Translations under genes and position numbers: made by a program | From: Leclercia adecarboxylata | GTDB taxonomy: Bacteria; Pseudomonadota; Gammaproteobacteria; Enterobacterales; Enterobacteriaceae | Assembly (NCBI RefSeq): GCF_006171285.1 | Contig: NZ_CP040889.1 | Location: forward strand, 4,774,001-4,838,000 | Length of the DNA stretch: 64,000 nucleotides | Direction of reading: 5' to 3' | Part shown: positions 11,842 through 21,062 of the stretch, piece by piece | Layout: every line of letters begins with the position of its first letter | How positions within the stretch are numbered: position 1 is the first letter of the stretch | Notes under the pieces: model-generated | Told to the model about the DNA's origin: nothing | The model's database searches: none | The model's input: only the letters and a program-made list of their open reading frames with translations

Positions 11842-12609
11842 TTAGCGTCCTTTAAATTCGGGGGTGCGTTTTTGCAAAAAGGCGTCGATCCCTTCCCGGC
11901 GATCCTCGGTGGCCGCCAGCAGGGTAAACAGCTGACGCTCCTGGGCCAGCCCGGCCTGTAAGGCCACTTCCTGGGACTGGCGCAGCGCCTGCTTCGCCGC
12001 CTGCAATGCCAGCGGGGAGTGGCGCGCCATCAGCGCCGCCTGCTGCAGGGCATATTCAAGGGTCAGGGATTCAGGGTAAATATCGCTCACCAGCCCTGCC
12101 GCCAGCGCCTGACGGGCGGTGATGCTCTCCCCGGTCAGGACCATTTTGCTGGCAAGGGATTTACCCACACTGCGGATCAGGCGCTGGGTGCCGCCTGCGC
12201 CAGGCATGATGCCTAAGGTAATTTCCGGCAGACCGAAACGGGCGTTCTCCCCGGCGATGACCACATCGCACAGCAGCGCCAGCTCGCAGCCAGCGCCCAG
12301 GGCATAGCCGTTCACGGCGGCGATCAGCGGCTTGTTGAAGGCGTTTATCCGCGCCCACAGCTGGGGGCGAATGTCGTTGAGGGTGGCGGGCAGATCTTTT
12401 TCCGCCATCTCGTTCAGATCGGCCCCGGCGGCGAAGAAGCGCTCGTTCCCGGAGATCGCGCACACCGAGATTTCGCTGTCCGTCGCGGCGGCTTCGAGGG
12501 TGGTCGCCAGTTCGCCCAGCAAGGCATTGTTCAGCGCGTTGCGGGCCGCCGGGCGATTGAGGGTCAGGTGCAGCACCCGTCCGTGACGGGCGACAATCAG
12601 GTCGCTCAT
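11842..12609 (-). CDS. paaF: 2,3-dehydroadipyl-CoA hydratase PaaF
   Basis: Enoyl-CoA hydratase of 255 residues that hydrates 2,3-dehydroadipyl-CoA. Crotonase signatures are ISGNERFFAAGADLNEM and AAVNGYALGAGCELALLCD. Conserved Glu residues occur in PEITLGIMPGAGGTQRL. Its start codon overlaps the paaE stop by 4 bp (ATGA type). Confidence 0.96.
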   Translation of the reverse strand: MSDLIVARHGRVLHLTLNRPAARNALNNALLGELATTLEAAATDSEISVCAISGNERFFAAGADLNEMAEKDLPATLNDIRPQLWARINAFNKPLIAAVNGYALGAGCELALLCDVVIAGENARFGLPEITLGIMPGAGGTQRLIRSVGKSLASKMVLTGESITARQALAAGLVSDIYPESLTLEYALQQAALMARHSPLALQAAKQALRQSQEVALQAGLAQERQLFTLLAATEDRREGIDAFLQKRTPEFKGR

Positions 12610-13676
12610 GCCATCCCCTTCGCGTCAAAGTCCACCACCACGTCGCTGGTCAGCGGCAGGGCCTGACAGCTCAGGACGTAGCCCGCCGCCAGTTCATCCG
12701 GCTCGAGGCTGTAGTTGGTGACCATATCCACCTTGCCGCGCACCACTTTGCATTTACAGGTGGCGCAGACTCCGCCCTTACAGGCGTAAGGCAGATCGGC
12801 ACCCTGACGCAGGGCGGCGTCGAGAATGCTCTCGTCGTCGGCGGTGAGGGTAATTTCACGGTCGCGCCCGTCCTGGCGCACCGTCACTTTCTGCCCTTCG
12901 GTCTGCACCGTATGGGTACGCTTGACGGTCGAGCCCGGCGTATTGAAGCGCTCGAGGTGCAGCGATTTTTCCGGCATGCCCAGCGCTTTCAGCGTCTGTT
13001 CGGCTTCGTCCATCATCGCTGCCGGGCCGCAGATAAAGGCTTCGTCAAACTGGCTGAAGTCGATTAAGTGTTTGCCCAGCGCCTGCAGTTTTTCACCGTC
13101 GATGCGCCCGTGCAGCAGCTCGCTGTCCAGCGTCTCCTGGCTGAAGATGTTGACCACCTGCAGGCGGGTCGGATAGCTGTCCTTCAGGTCGGCCAGCGCC
13201 TGGCGGAACATCATGCTCTGGCTGCTGCGGTTGCCGTAGATCAGGGTGAAGTGGCTGTTCGGTTCGGTGGTCAGGGTGGTGGCAATGATCGCCAGCATCG
13301 GGGTGATGCCGGAGCCCGCGGCAATCGCCAGATAGCAGCCTTCACGTTCGGCCAGCGGCTGATAGCCAAAATGACCCTGGGGTACCATCACCTCCAGCGC
13401 CATCCCCTGTTTGATCTCATCCCGGGCATAGCGCGAGAAGCGGCCGCCGTCGATGGCTTTCACCGCCACGCTGATTTCGCCGGTACGGGCGCTGCGGCAG
13501 ATGGAGTAGCAGCGGCGCAGCTCTTCGCCCGCAAGATGGGCTTTCAGCGTCAGATGCTGGCCCGGACGGAAGCGATACGCTTCCTGTAATGCCTGGGGAA
13601 CCGCGAAGGTGATGGTCACCGCATCGCGGGTTTCGGGTTCCACTTTTGCCACCGTTAAGGAATGAAACGTTGTCAT
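12606..13676 (-). CDS. paaE: Phenylacetyl-CoA epoxidase reductase subunit PaaE
   Basis: NADPH-dependent reductase that feeds electrons to the PaaABC oxygenase. Domains in order: FAD-binding ferredoxin-reductase type (RPGQHLTLK, RCYSICRSA), NAD(P)-binding (AAGSGITPMLAI, YGNRSSQSMMF), and a C-terminal plant-type [2Fe-2S] domain with the cysteines of YACKGGVCATCKCKV and SCQALP. The start is placed at MTTFHSLTVAKVEP, with GAGG upstream. An in-frame ATG 30 codons earlier lies inside paaD and is rejected. Length 356 equals E. coli. Confidence 0.96.
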   Translation of the reverse strand: MTTFHSLTVAKVEPETRDAVTITFAVPQALQEAYRFRPGQHLTLKAHLAGEELRRCYSICRSARTGEISVAVKAIDGGRFSRYARDEIKQGMALEVMVPQGHFGYQPLAEREGCYLAIAAGSGITPMLAIIATTLTTEPNSHFTLIYGNRSSQSMMFRQALADLKDSYPTRLQVVNIFSQETLDSELLHGRIDGEKLQALGKHLIDFSQFDEAFICGPAAMMDEAEQTLKALGMPEKSLHLERFNTPGSTVKRTHTVQTEGQKVTVRQDGRDREITLTADDESILDAALRQGADLPYACKGGVCATCKCKVVRGKVDMVTNYSLEPDELAAGYVLSCQALPLTSDVVVDFDAKGMA

Positions 13677-13683
13677 GGCGACC

Positions 13684-14181
13684 TCAGATACATTTGAAAT
13701 AGTCGAAGGGTTCCCGGCAGCTGTCGCAGCGATACAGCGCCTTGCAGGCCGTGGAACCAAATTCACTGATTAGGGTGGTGCGGGTGCTGGCGCAGCGCGG
13801 ACAGGTCACCTCGGCGGGCAGATGCGCGTGGCAGCTGTGTCCGGCCGGGGGGCTGATGCCGTACTGACGCAGGCGCTCCCGGGCGTCCGGGGTCATCCAG
13901 TCGGTGGTCCATGCCGGGTCGAGCTGGATGGTAATCTGCACCGGGGCATAGCCGTGGGCGGTCAGCGTGTCGCGGATCGCCCCCATCAGATGGTCGGTGG
14001 CCGGACAGCCGGAATAGGTCGGCGTAAAGCCGATGGCCCAGCCTTCACCCTGCGGGGTAACGCTGCGCACCATGCCCAGATCGGTAATGGTCAGCACCGG
14101 GATCTCCGGGTCCGGGATCTGGCTTAACAGAGACCAGATCTGCGGGACGGCGGCGGGTGCGAGTTCGACGGCATGCTGCAT
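13684..14181 (-). CDS. paaD: Phenylacetyl-CoA epoxidase assembly protein PaaD
   Basis: A 165-residue SufT/MIP18-family (DUF59) protein thought to assemble or mature the metal centres of the epoxidase complex. The N-terminal DUF59 part contains ISPDPEIPVL-like DPEIPVLTITDLGMV and the conserved Cys of TYSGCPATDHL. The C-terminal zinc ribbon has CPRC and CDSC pairs. It starts at MQHAVELAP; the longer frame upstream runs into paaC. Confidence 0.95.
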   Translation of the reverse strand: MQHAVELAPAAVPQIWSLLSQIPDPEIPVLTITDLGMVRSVTPQGEGWAIGFTPTYSGCPATDHLMGAIRDTLTAHGYAPVQITIQLDPAWTTDWMTPDARERLRQYGISPPAGHSCHAHLPAEVTCPRCASTRTTLISEFGSTACKALYRCDSCREPFDYFKCI

Positions 14182-14195
14182 AGTGTTCTCCTGCT

Positions 14196-14942
14196 TTACC
14201 ACTGCTGGCCGGGGTACACGCGCTGCAGATATTGCATCTCTGCCAGCATCGGTCCCAGATGTTCGGTGTGCAGCCCTTTTCGACCGCCGGTACGGTAAGC
14301 GGACTCGGACGGTACGCTCAGCGTCGCTTCGTTCAACCCGGCAAACACTTCCGCTTCCCACTCGTCGCGCAGGCTGCGCGGGTCGACGGCAATCCCGTCG
14401 GCGGCCAGAGCCAGATCAATCTCGTCGGCCTCGAACAGTTCGGCGGTAAAGCGCCACAGGTCGTTCACCGCCTGCTGCATTTTTTGCCCCGACACCTCGG
14501 TGCCGTTGCCCAGACGCTCCAGCCAGCCGCGGCTGAAGCGCAGGTGGTAGCGGGCTTCTTTGATGGATTTGGCGGCGATGGCGGCAAGCTGCGCGTCGCG
14601 GCTCTGGGTCAGACGGGTAAACAGCGCCACGTGCCAGGCGTCGATAAAGTACTGCCGGGCGATGGTGTCGGCGAAGTTGCCGTTCGGCTGTTCCACCAGC
14701 AGCAGATTGCTGAACTGGCGTTCGTCGCGCTGGAACGCCAGCGTATCTTCGTCCCCCGCCCCTTCCAGCTCGGCGGCGTAGGTTAAGAAGTTGCGCGCCT
14801 GCCCCAGCAGGTCGAGGCCGATATTGGCCAGCGCGAGGTCGATCTCCAGTTCCGGGGCATGACCACACCAGGCGCCCAGACGCTGAGAAAGCACCAGCCC
14901 GTTATCACCCAGGCGCAGAACATATTGCGTTAACGTTTTCAT
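14196..14942 (-). CDS. paaC: Phenylacetyl-CoA epoxidase structural subunit PaaC
   Basis: Ferritin-like partner of PaaA in the ring 1,2-phenylacetyl-CoA epoxidase, 248 residues. Typical segments are LGDNGLVLSQRLGAWCGHAPE, NIGLDLLGQARNF and EARYHLRFSRGWLERLGNGT. It lacks a complete di-iron ligand set, as expected for the non-catalytic subunit. It starts at MKTLTQYVL, 7 bp after the end of paaB. Confidence 0.96.
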   Translation of the reverse strand: MKTLTQYVLRLGDNGLVLSQRLGAWCGHAPELEIDLALANIGLDLLGQARNFLTYAAELEGAGDEDTLAFQRDERQFSNLLLVEQPNGNFADTIARQYFIDAWHVALFTRLTQSRDAQLAAIAAKSIKEARYHLRFSRGWLERLGNGTEVSGQKMQQAVNDLWRFTAELFEADEIDLALAADGIAVDPRSLRDEWEAEVFAGLNEATLSVPSESAYRTGGRKGLHTEHLGPMLAEMQYLQRVYPGQQW

Positions 14943-14949
14943 CCCTGCC

Positions 14950-15237
14950 TCACATGTGCTCAATGCCATCAGGGATGGTGTAGAACGTCGGATGGCGGTA
15001 GACCTTGCTTTCCGCCGGATCGAAGAACTCACCGCGCTCTTCCGGCTGCGAGGCGACGATTTCGCTCGCCTTCACCACCCAGATGGAGCAGCCTTCGCTG
15101 CGGCGGGTGTAGGCATCGCGGGCGTTTTCCAGCGCCATGCGGTCATCGGCGGCATGCAGGCTGCCCACGTGACGGTGGGATAAACCCTGTTTGCTGCGGA
15201 CAAAAACTTCGTACAACGGCCAGTATGTTTTGCTCAT
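14950..15237 (-). CDS. paaB: Phenylacetyl-CoA epoxidase subunit PaaB
   Basis: Small 95-residue subunit that bridges PaaAC heterodimers in the multicomponent epoxidase. It starts at MSKTYWPLYEVFVRSKQGLSHRHVGSL after the paaA stop and matches the family in length. No cofactor motif is expected. It is placed second in the paaABCDE order, with an 11-bp gap after paaA. Confidence 0.96.
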   Translation of the reverse strand: MSKTYWPLYEVFVRSKQGLSHRHVGSLHAADDRMALENARDAYTRRSEGCSIWVVKASEIVASQPEERGEFFDPAESKVYRHPTFYTIPDGIEHM

Positions 15238-15248
15238 CTTGATTCCCC

Positions 15249-16178
15249 TTACGCGACTTTGCGGGCGTGTTGTTTTTCTGCGTGCGCCAGTGCGGCTTCG
15301 CGCACCCACGTCCCCTCTTCCCAGGCTTTATTCTTGGCGGCCAGGCGTTCGTGATTACAGACCCCGCGACCGTTGATAACGTCGTCGAACTCCTGCCAGT
15401 CGATCTCACCAAAACGGTAGTGACCGCTTTCGGCGTCAAAGTGCAGATCCGGGTCCGGGACGGTCATGCCCAGCATTTCCACCTGCGGCACGGTGTTGTC
15501 GACAAAGCGCTGACGCAGCTCGTCGTTGCCAAAACGTTTGATCTTCCAGGCCAGGCTGCGGGCGCTGTTCGGCGAGTTGTCGTCGTTCGGGCCAAACATC
15601 ATCAGGGCTGGCCACCAGAAGCGGTTGATGGCGTCCTGCAACATCTGGCGCTGGGCTTCGCTGCCCTGGGCCAGCGCCATGCAGGCTTCAAAGCCCTGAC
15701 GCTGGTGGAAGCTCTCTTCCTTACAGATCTTCACCATCGCCCGGGCATAGGGGCCGTAGGAGGTACGGCACAGCGCCACCTGGTTAACGATGGCCGCGCC
15801 ATCCACCAGCCAGCCGATCACGCCGATATCCGCCCAGCTCAGGGTCGGGTAGTTAAAGATGGAGGAGTACTTCATCTTGCCGTCGAGCATCTTCTGGTAG
15901 ATGTCTTCCCGCGCGCAGCCCAGCGTTTCCGCCGCGCTGTAGAGGTAGAGGCCGTGCCCGGCTTCGTCCTGCACTTTCGCCAGCAGGATGGCCTTGCGGC
16001 GCAGCGTCGGGGCGCGGGTGATCCAGTTACCTTCCGGCAGCATGCCGACAATTTCGGAGTGTGCATGCTGGCCGATCTGGCGGATCAGCGTCTTACGGTA
16101 CGCGTCAGGCATCCAGTCCTGGGGCTCGATGGCCGTCTCTTGCGCGATGCGCTGCTCAAAGCGTTGTTCTTCCGTCAC
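15249..16178 (-). CDS. paaA: Phenylacetyl-CoA epoxidase catalytic subunit PaaA
   Basis: Di-iron oxygenase alpha subunit that, with PaaC, inserts one oxygen atom into the aromatic ring of phenylacetyl-CoA. Iron ligands are visible in [16 protein letters not shown] and [14 protein letters not shown] (Glu and His of ExxH motifs). Its 309 residues equal E. coli PaaA. First gene of the catabolic operon, divergent from paaZ across a 282-bp control region. Confidence 0.97.
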   Translation of the reverse strand: MTEEQRFEQRIAQETAIEPQDWMPDAYRKTLIRQIGQHAHSEIVGMLPEGNWITRAPTLRRKAILLAKVQDEAGHGLYLYSAAETLGCAREDIYQKMLDGKMKYSSIFNYPTLSWADIGVIGWLVDGAAIVNQVALCRTSYGPYARAMVKICKEESFHQRQGFEACMALAQGSEAQRQMLQDAINRFWWPALMMFGPNDDNSPNSARSLAWKIKRFGNDELRQRFVDNTVPQVEMLGMTVPDPDLHFDAESGHYRFGEIDWQEFDDVINGRGVCNHERLAAKNKAWEEGTWVREAALAHAEKQHARKVA

Positions 16179-16460
16179 GTCATCACCCTTTTGATTCGTT
16201 TAACTGGTAATTCGTGTTCAATGATGAATCACGTTGTTTAATAAAAGTTACACAAAGGTTAATGATAAACCCAAGATCCCTTTGTCTGTTTTGTGATGAG
16301 GCTCGCAAGACATTTCTGAAGCCCAGGCATAGCGCGGCCTGCGCCACTGAAGAAGATATAGCGAGATCACAATGTTAATAAATCATTAACAAGAAACTTG
16401 CTTTTTATGATTCACAAATGAACTATCTATAGTGAAATCACGAACCATCTGGAGAGAAAG
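16179..16460. promoter_or_regulatory. Divergent paaZ / paaA control region with candidate PaaX operators
   Basis: For paaZ a plausible sigma-70 promoter is TTATGA (16405-16410), a 17-bp spacer and TATAGT (16428-16433). The TGATTC core reported in PaaX operators overlaps that -35 (16408-16413). On the paaA strand the same core occurs as GTGATTC near 16221-16233. A half-palindrome TTTTGTGA at 16289-16296 resembles a CRP half-site; CRP and IHF activate these promoters in E. coli. Operator assignment rests on the short core motif and position only. Confidence 0.5.
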
Positions 16461-18506
16461 ATGCAGCAGTTAGCCAGCTTCTTATCCGGCACCTGGCAGT
16501 CTGGCCGGGGCCGTGAGCGCACCATTCAACACGCCATCAGCGGTGAATCCCTCTGGTCCGTTACCAGCGAAGGGCTGGACATGGCCGCCGCGCGTCGCTA
16601 CGCCATCGAGAAAGGCGGCGAAGCGCTTCACGCCATGACCTTCATTGAGCGCGCCGCAATGCTGAAAGCGGTGGCTAAACATCTGTTGAGTCAGAAAGAG
16701 ACGTTCTATGCCCTGTCGGCACAAACCGGGGCGACCCGCGCCGACAGCTGGGTGGATATCGAAGGCGGGATCGGCACCCTGTTTACCTTTGCCAGCCTCG
16801 GCAGCCGCGAGCTGCCGGACGATACCCTGTGGCCAGAAGATGAGCTGATCCCGCTCTCAAAAGAGGGCGGATTTGCCGCGCGCCACGTCCTGACCTCCAA
16901 ATCGGGCGTTGCGGTGCACATCAACGCCTTTAACTTCCCCTGCTGGGGGATGCTGGAAAAACTGGCTCCAACCTGGCTGGCCGGGATGCCTGCGATAATC
17001 AAACCGGCCACCGCCACCGCCCAGGTAACTCAGGCGATGGTGAAAGCCATCGTCGACAGCGGACTGGTGCCGGACGGCGCTATTAGCCTGATTTGCGGCG
17101 GTGCGGGGGATCTGCTGGACCAGCTCGACCATCAGGACGTGGTGACCTTTACCGGCTCTGCCGTTACCGGCCAGTCGCTGCGCGTGCACCCGAACATCGT
17201 CGCGAAATCCATTCCATTCACCATGGAAGCCGACTCCCTGAACTGCTGCGTGCTGGGGGATGACGTCACCCCGGAGCAGCCGGAGTTTGCGCTGTTTATC
17301 CGCGAAGTGGTGCGGGAGATGACCGCCAAAGCCGGGCAGAAATGTACCGCTATCCGCCGCATCATCGTGCCGCAGGCGCAGGTGGAGGCCGTCAGCCAGG
17401 CGCTGATCGCCCGTCTCGAGAAAGTGGCGGTTGGCGATCCGGCGCAGGAAGGGATCAAAATGGGTGCCCTGGTCAACGCCGATCAGCGTGCCGACGTGCA
17501 GGAGAAAGTGGATGCGCTGGTAAGCGCAGGCTGCCAGGCGCTGTTGGGCGGTAAAGCCGACCTGACTGCCGCCGGAGCCTTCTTCCCGCCGACGCTGCTG
17601 TTCTGCCCGCAGCCGGACGAAACCCCGGCGGTTCACGCCACCGAAGCCTTCGGCCCGGTCGCGACCCTGATGCCGTATCAGTCCCGGGAACACGCCATGG
17701 CTCTGGCCCGCGCCGGTGAAGGCAGCCTCGCCGGGACGCTGGTCACCGCCGATCTGCGTCTGGCGCGACAGTTTATCGCCGGGGCCGCCCGCGCCCACGG
17801 TCGTATCCAGATCCTCAACGAAGAGTCGGCCAAAGAGTCCACCGGCCACGGTTCGCCGCTGCCGCAGCTGGTGCACGGCGGTCCGGGGCGCGCGGGTGGC
17901 GGCGAAGAGCTGGGCGGCCTGCGGGCGGTGAAACACTATCTGCAGCGCACCGCCATTCAGGGCAGCCCAAGCATGCTTGCCGCCATCAGCCAGCAGTGGG
18001 TGCGCGGGGCCCAGGTGCAGGAGGATCGGGTCCATCCGTTCCGTAAATACTTCGAGGAGCTGCAGCCGGGCGACAGCCTGCTGACCCCGCGCCGCACCCT
18101 GACCGAGACCGATATCGTTAACTTTGCCTGCCTGAGCGGGGATCATTTCTACGCCCACATGGACAAGATTGGTGCGGCGGAGTCAATCTTCGGCGAGCGC
18201 GTGGTGCACGGTTACTTCCTGATCTCCGCCGCGGCGGGGCTGTTCGTCGACGCGGGCGTCGGGCCGGTGATCGCCAACTACGGTATGGAGAACCTGCGCT
18301 TTATCGAGCCGGTGAAGCCGGGCGACACCATCCAGGTGCGTCTGACCTGCAAGCGCAAGACGCTGAAGAAACAGCGCACGGCGGAAGAGAAACCGACCGG
18401 CGTGGTGGAATGGGCGGTTGAGATCTTTAACCAGCACCAGCAGCCGGTGGCGCTCTACTCCATCCTGACCCTCGTCTCACGTCAGCACGGAGATTTCGAC
18501 GCCTGA
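16461..18506 (+). CDS. paaZ: Oxepin-CoA hydrolase / semialdehyde dehydrogenase PaaZ
   Basis: Bifunctional ring-opening enzyme of 681 residues. The N-terminal aldehyde dehydrogenase domain (about 1-520) has [14 protein letters not shown] and the catalytic cysteine in [11 protein letters not shown]. The C-terminal MaoC-like (R)-specific hydratase domain (about 530-681) has the catalytic Asp/His of [11 protein letters not shown]. It opens oxepin-CoA and oxidises the resulting aldehyde, so it links PaaG to the beta-oxidation steps. RBS GGAGAG lies 6 bp before the ATG. Divergent from paaA and monocistronic in E. coli. Confidence 0.97.
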   Translation: MQQLASFLSGTWQSGRGRERTIQHAISGESLWSVTSEGLDMAAARRYAIEKGGEALHAMTFIERAAMLKAVAKHLLSQKETFYALSAQTGATRADSWVDIEGGIGTLFTFASLGSRELPDDTLWPEDELIPLSKEGGFAARHVLTSKSGVAVHINAFNFPCWGMLEKLAPTWLAGMPAIIKPATATAQVTQAMVKAIVDSGLVPDGAISLICGGAGDLLDQLDHQDVVTFTGSAVTGQSLRVHPNIVAKSIPFTMEADSLNCCVLGDDVTPEQPEFALFIREVVREMTAKAGQKCTAIRRIIVPQAQVEAVSQALIARLEKVAVGDPAQEGIKMGALVNADQRADVQEKVDALVSAGCQALLGGKADLTAAGAFFPPTLLFCPQPDETPAVHATEAFGPVATLMPYQSREHAMALARAGEGSLAGTLVTADLRLARQFIAGAARAHGRIQILNEESAKESTGHGSPLPQLVHGGPGRAGGGEELGGLRAVKHYLQRTAIQGSPSMLAAISQQWVRGAQVQEDRVHPFRKYFEELQPGDSLLTPRRTLTETDIVNFACLSGDHFYAHMDKIGAAESIFGERVVHGYFLISAAAGLFVDAGVGPVIANYGMENLRFIEPVKPGDTIQVRLTCKRKTLKKQRTAEEKPTGVVEWAVEIFNQHQQPVALYSILTLVSRQHGDFDA

Positions 18507-18547
18507 CCCCCTCCCTCCGGGTAACGTCGCGCACGTTACCCGGCTTC

Positions 18548-18584
18548 TGGCACATCTGACAAAACATCTGGCAAATGCAGGCAA
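18548..18584 (+). promoter_or_regulatory. Candidate FeaR binding sites upstream of tynA
   Basis: TGGCA-N8-AAA at 18548-18563 is a perfect match to the published FeaR motif TGNCA-N8-AAA. A second TGGCA starts exactly 21 bp later at 18569 and is followed after N8 by CAA (one mismatch). The pair lies about 120 bp upstream of the tynA start. Confidence 0.65.
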
Positions 18585-18681
18585 ACACTACGCACAGCGA
18601 TATTGCTATGTTGGCAATGACTAAACCGCGCGCAGAACAGCGGTCCCGAGTGGATAACAACACATACAACAGAGGTTAATC

Positions 18682-20949
18682 ATGGGAAGCTCCTCAATTT
18701 TTTCTCCACGTAAAACGGTGCTGGCGTTGGCCGTTGCTTGTCTCTTTTCCGGTCAGGTGCTGGCTCACGGTGGTGAAGCACACATGGTCGAGATGGATAA
18801 AACCCTGACCGACTTTGGCGCGGATGTGCAGTGGGATGACTATGCCCAGATGTACACCATCAGCAAAGACGGAGCCTTCATCAAAGTGAAGCCGGGCGCA
18901 ACGACCGCCATCGTCAACGGCAAGCCGCTCACCCTGCAGGTGCCGGTGGTGATGAAAGAAAACAAGGCCTGGATCTCCGATACCTTTGTCAACGATGTGT
19001 TCCAGTCCGGTCTTGATCAGACCTTCCAGGTTGAAAAGACCCCGCACCCGCTGAATGCCCTCTCCGCGGATGAGATCAAACAGGCCGTCGAGATTGTGAA
19101 AGCCTCGCCGGACTTTAAACCGAACACCCGCTTTACCCAGATCGCCCTCGCCGAGCCGGAAAAAGCCAAAGTGTGGGATTTCGTGCTGAACGGTACGGCG
19201 GTGGATGCGCCGCGGCAGGCCAATATCACCATGCTGGACGGCAAATTTATTATCGAAGCCCTGGTGGATCTGAAGGATAAGAAAATCCTGCACTGGGAGC
19301 CGATCAAGGACGCCCACGGCATGGTGCTGCTGGATGACTTTATGGCGGTGCAGAACATCGTGACCTCCAGCCAGGAGTATGCCGACGCCCTGAAAAAACG
19401 CGGCATCAACGACCCGAAAAAGGTGATGGCCACCCCGCTGACCGTCGGCTTCTTTGACGGTAAAGATGGCCTGAAGCAGGAAGACAGGCTGCTGAAAGTG
19501 GTGAGCTACCTGGATACGGGCGACGGCAACTACTGGGCGCATCCGATTGAAAACCTGGTGGCGGTTGTCGACCTGGTTGAGAAGAAGATCGTCAAAATTG
19601 AAGAAGGCGCAATTGTGCCGGTGCCGATGCAGTCCCGTCCTTATGATGGCCGCGACCGCGAGCCGGTAGAGCATAAACCGCTGGAGATCGTGGAGCCAGA
19701 GGGCAAGAACTACACCATTACCGGCAATATGATCCACTGGCAGAACTGGGACTTCCACCTGAGCCTGGATTCCCGCGTCGGGCCGATCATCTCCACCGTC
19801 ACCTTTAACGATAACGGCAAAAAACGCCAGGTGATGTACGAAGGTTCGCTGGGTGGGATGATCGTCCCTTACGGCGACCCGGACGTGGGCTGGTACTTCA
19901 AGGCGTATCTGGATTCCGGCGACTACGGCATGGGCACCCTGACCTCTCCGCTGGTGCGCGGCAAAGATGTGCCGTCCAACGCCGTGCTGCTGAATCAGAC
20001 CATCCCCGACTACACCGGTGCGCCGATGGAGATCCCGCGGGCCATGGCGATTTTCGAACGCTACGCCGGGCCGGAGTATAAGCACCAGGAGATGAACCAG
20101 CCGAACGTCAGCACCGAGCGTCGTGAACTGGTGGTGCGCTGGATCAGCACCGTGGGGAACTACGACTACATCTTCGACTGGATCTTCCACGAAAACGGCA
20201 CCATCGGCATCGATGCCGGGGCGACCGGTATCGAAGCGGTGAAAGGCGTGATGGCGAAAACCATGCACGATCCGAGCGCCAAAGACGATACCAGGTACGG
20301 GACGCTGATCGACCACAACATCGTCGGCACTACCCACCAGCACATCTACAACTTCCGTCTGGATCTGGACGTGGATGGCACCAACAACACCCTGGTGGCG
20401 ATGGATCCGGAAGTGAAGCCGAACACCGCTGGCGGCCCGCGTACCAGTACCATGCAGATCAACCAGTACAACATCGACAGCGAGCAGCAGGCGGCGCAGA
20501 AATTTGACCCGGGCACCATTCGTCTGCTGAGCAACACCAGCAAAGAGAACCGCATGGGCAACCCGGTCTCTTACCAGATCATCCCGTACGCGGGCGGCAC
20601 ACACCCGGTAGCCACCGGCGCGAAATTCGCCCCGGACGAGTGGATCTATCACCGCCTGAGCTTTATGGATAAACAGCTGTGGGTGACCCGCTACCATCCA
20701 AACGAGATGTACCCGGAAGGGAAATTCCCGAACCGCTCCACCAAAGATCAGGGGCTGGGGCAGTTCAGCAAGGATAACGAGTCGCTGAATAACCAGGATG
20801 ACGTGGTGTGGATGACCACCGGCACCACACACGTGGCGCGAGCGGAAGAGTGGCCGATCATGCCAACCGAATGGGTGCATACCCTGCTCAAACCGTGGAA
20901 CTTCTTCGACGAGACACCGTCGTTAGGTAAGAAGAAAGAGGCGCAGTGA
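18682..20949 (+). CDS. tynA: Primary-amine (copper) oxidase TynA
   Basis: Periplasmic copper/TPQ amine oxidase that deaminates 2-phenylethylamine and tyramine to the aldehyde, giving NH3 and H2O2. A Sec signal peptide ends near VLAHGGEA. The N-terminal copper-amine-oxidase D1 domain precedes N2, N3 and the catalytic domain. The TPQ precursor tyrosine is Y494 in VGNYDYIFDW. The copper ligands HxH occur in THQHIYNFRLDLD, and the third His lies near HVARAEEWPIMPTEW. Length is 755 (E. coli 757). Its product is the substrate of FeaB. Confidence 0.97.
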   Translation: MGSSSIFSPRKTVLALAVACLFSGQVLAHGGEAHMVEMDKTLTDFGADVQWDDYAQMYTISKDGAFIKVKPGATTAIVNGKPLTLQVPVVMKENKAWISDTFVNDVFQSGLDQTFQVEKTPHPLNALSADEIKQAVEIVKASPDFKPNTRFTQIALAEPEKAKVWDFVLNGTAVDAPRQANITMLDGKFIIEALVDLKDKKILHWEPIKDAHGMVLLDDFMAVQNIVTSSQEYADALKKRGINDPKKVMATPLTVGFFDGKDGLKQEDRLLKVVSYLDTGDGNYWAHPIENLVAVVDLVEKKIVKIEEGAIVPVPMQSRPYDGRDREPVEHKPLEIVEPEGKNYTITGNMIHWQNWDFHLSLDSRVGPIISTVTFNDNGKKRQVMYEGSLGGMIVPYGDPDVGWYFKAYLDSGDYGMGTLTSPLVRGKDVPSNAVLLNQTIPDYTGAPMEIPRAMAIFERYAGPEYKHQEMNQPNVSTERRELVVRWISTVGNYDYIFDWIFHENGTIGIDAGATGIEAVKGVMAKTMHDPSAKDDTRYGTLIDHNIVGTTHQHIYNFRLDLDVDGTNNTLVAMDPEVKPNTAGGPRTSTMQINQYNIDSEQQAAQKFDPGTIRLLSNTSKENRMGNPVSYQIIPYAGGTHPVATGAKFAPDEWIYHRLSFMDKQLWVTRYHPNEMYPEGKFPNRSTKDQGLGQFSKDNESLNNQDDVVWMTTGTTHVARAEEWPIMPTEWVHTLLKPWNFFDETPSLGKKKEAQ

Positions 20950-20963
20950 GTCAGTGTAAAAGG

Positions 20964-20988
20964 CCGGGCGAATGCCCGGTTTTTTTTG
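20964..20988 (+). terminator. Rho-independent terminator of tynA
   Basis: Stem CCGGGC/GCCCGG with loop GAAT followed by eight T, 15 bp after the tynA stop. Confidence 0.92.
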
Positions 20989-21062
20989 CCCGTTAATGAC
21001 TTGCCGATCGGCTTATCGTGCTTATAGTGAGTATTATCTTTTGCTTTTTTTTGGGTTAAGCA

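Noticed and set aside
16857..18158. 433-codon minus-strand ORF across paaZ
   Set aside because: Antisense shadow of the PaaZ dehydrogenase/hydratase frame.
18694..20880. 728-codon minus-strand ORF across tynA
   Set aside because: The opposite strand encodes full-length TynA with signal peptide and TPQ motif; the antisense translation is His/Val/Arg-rich with no recognisable family.
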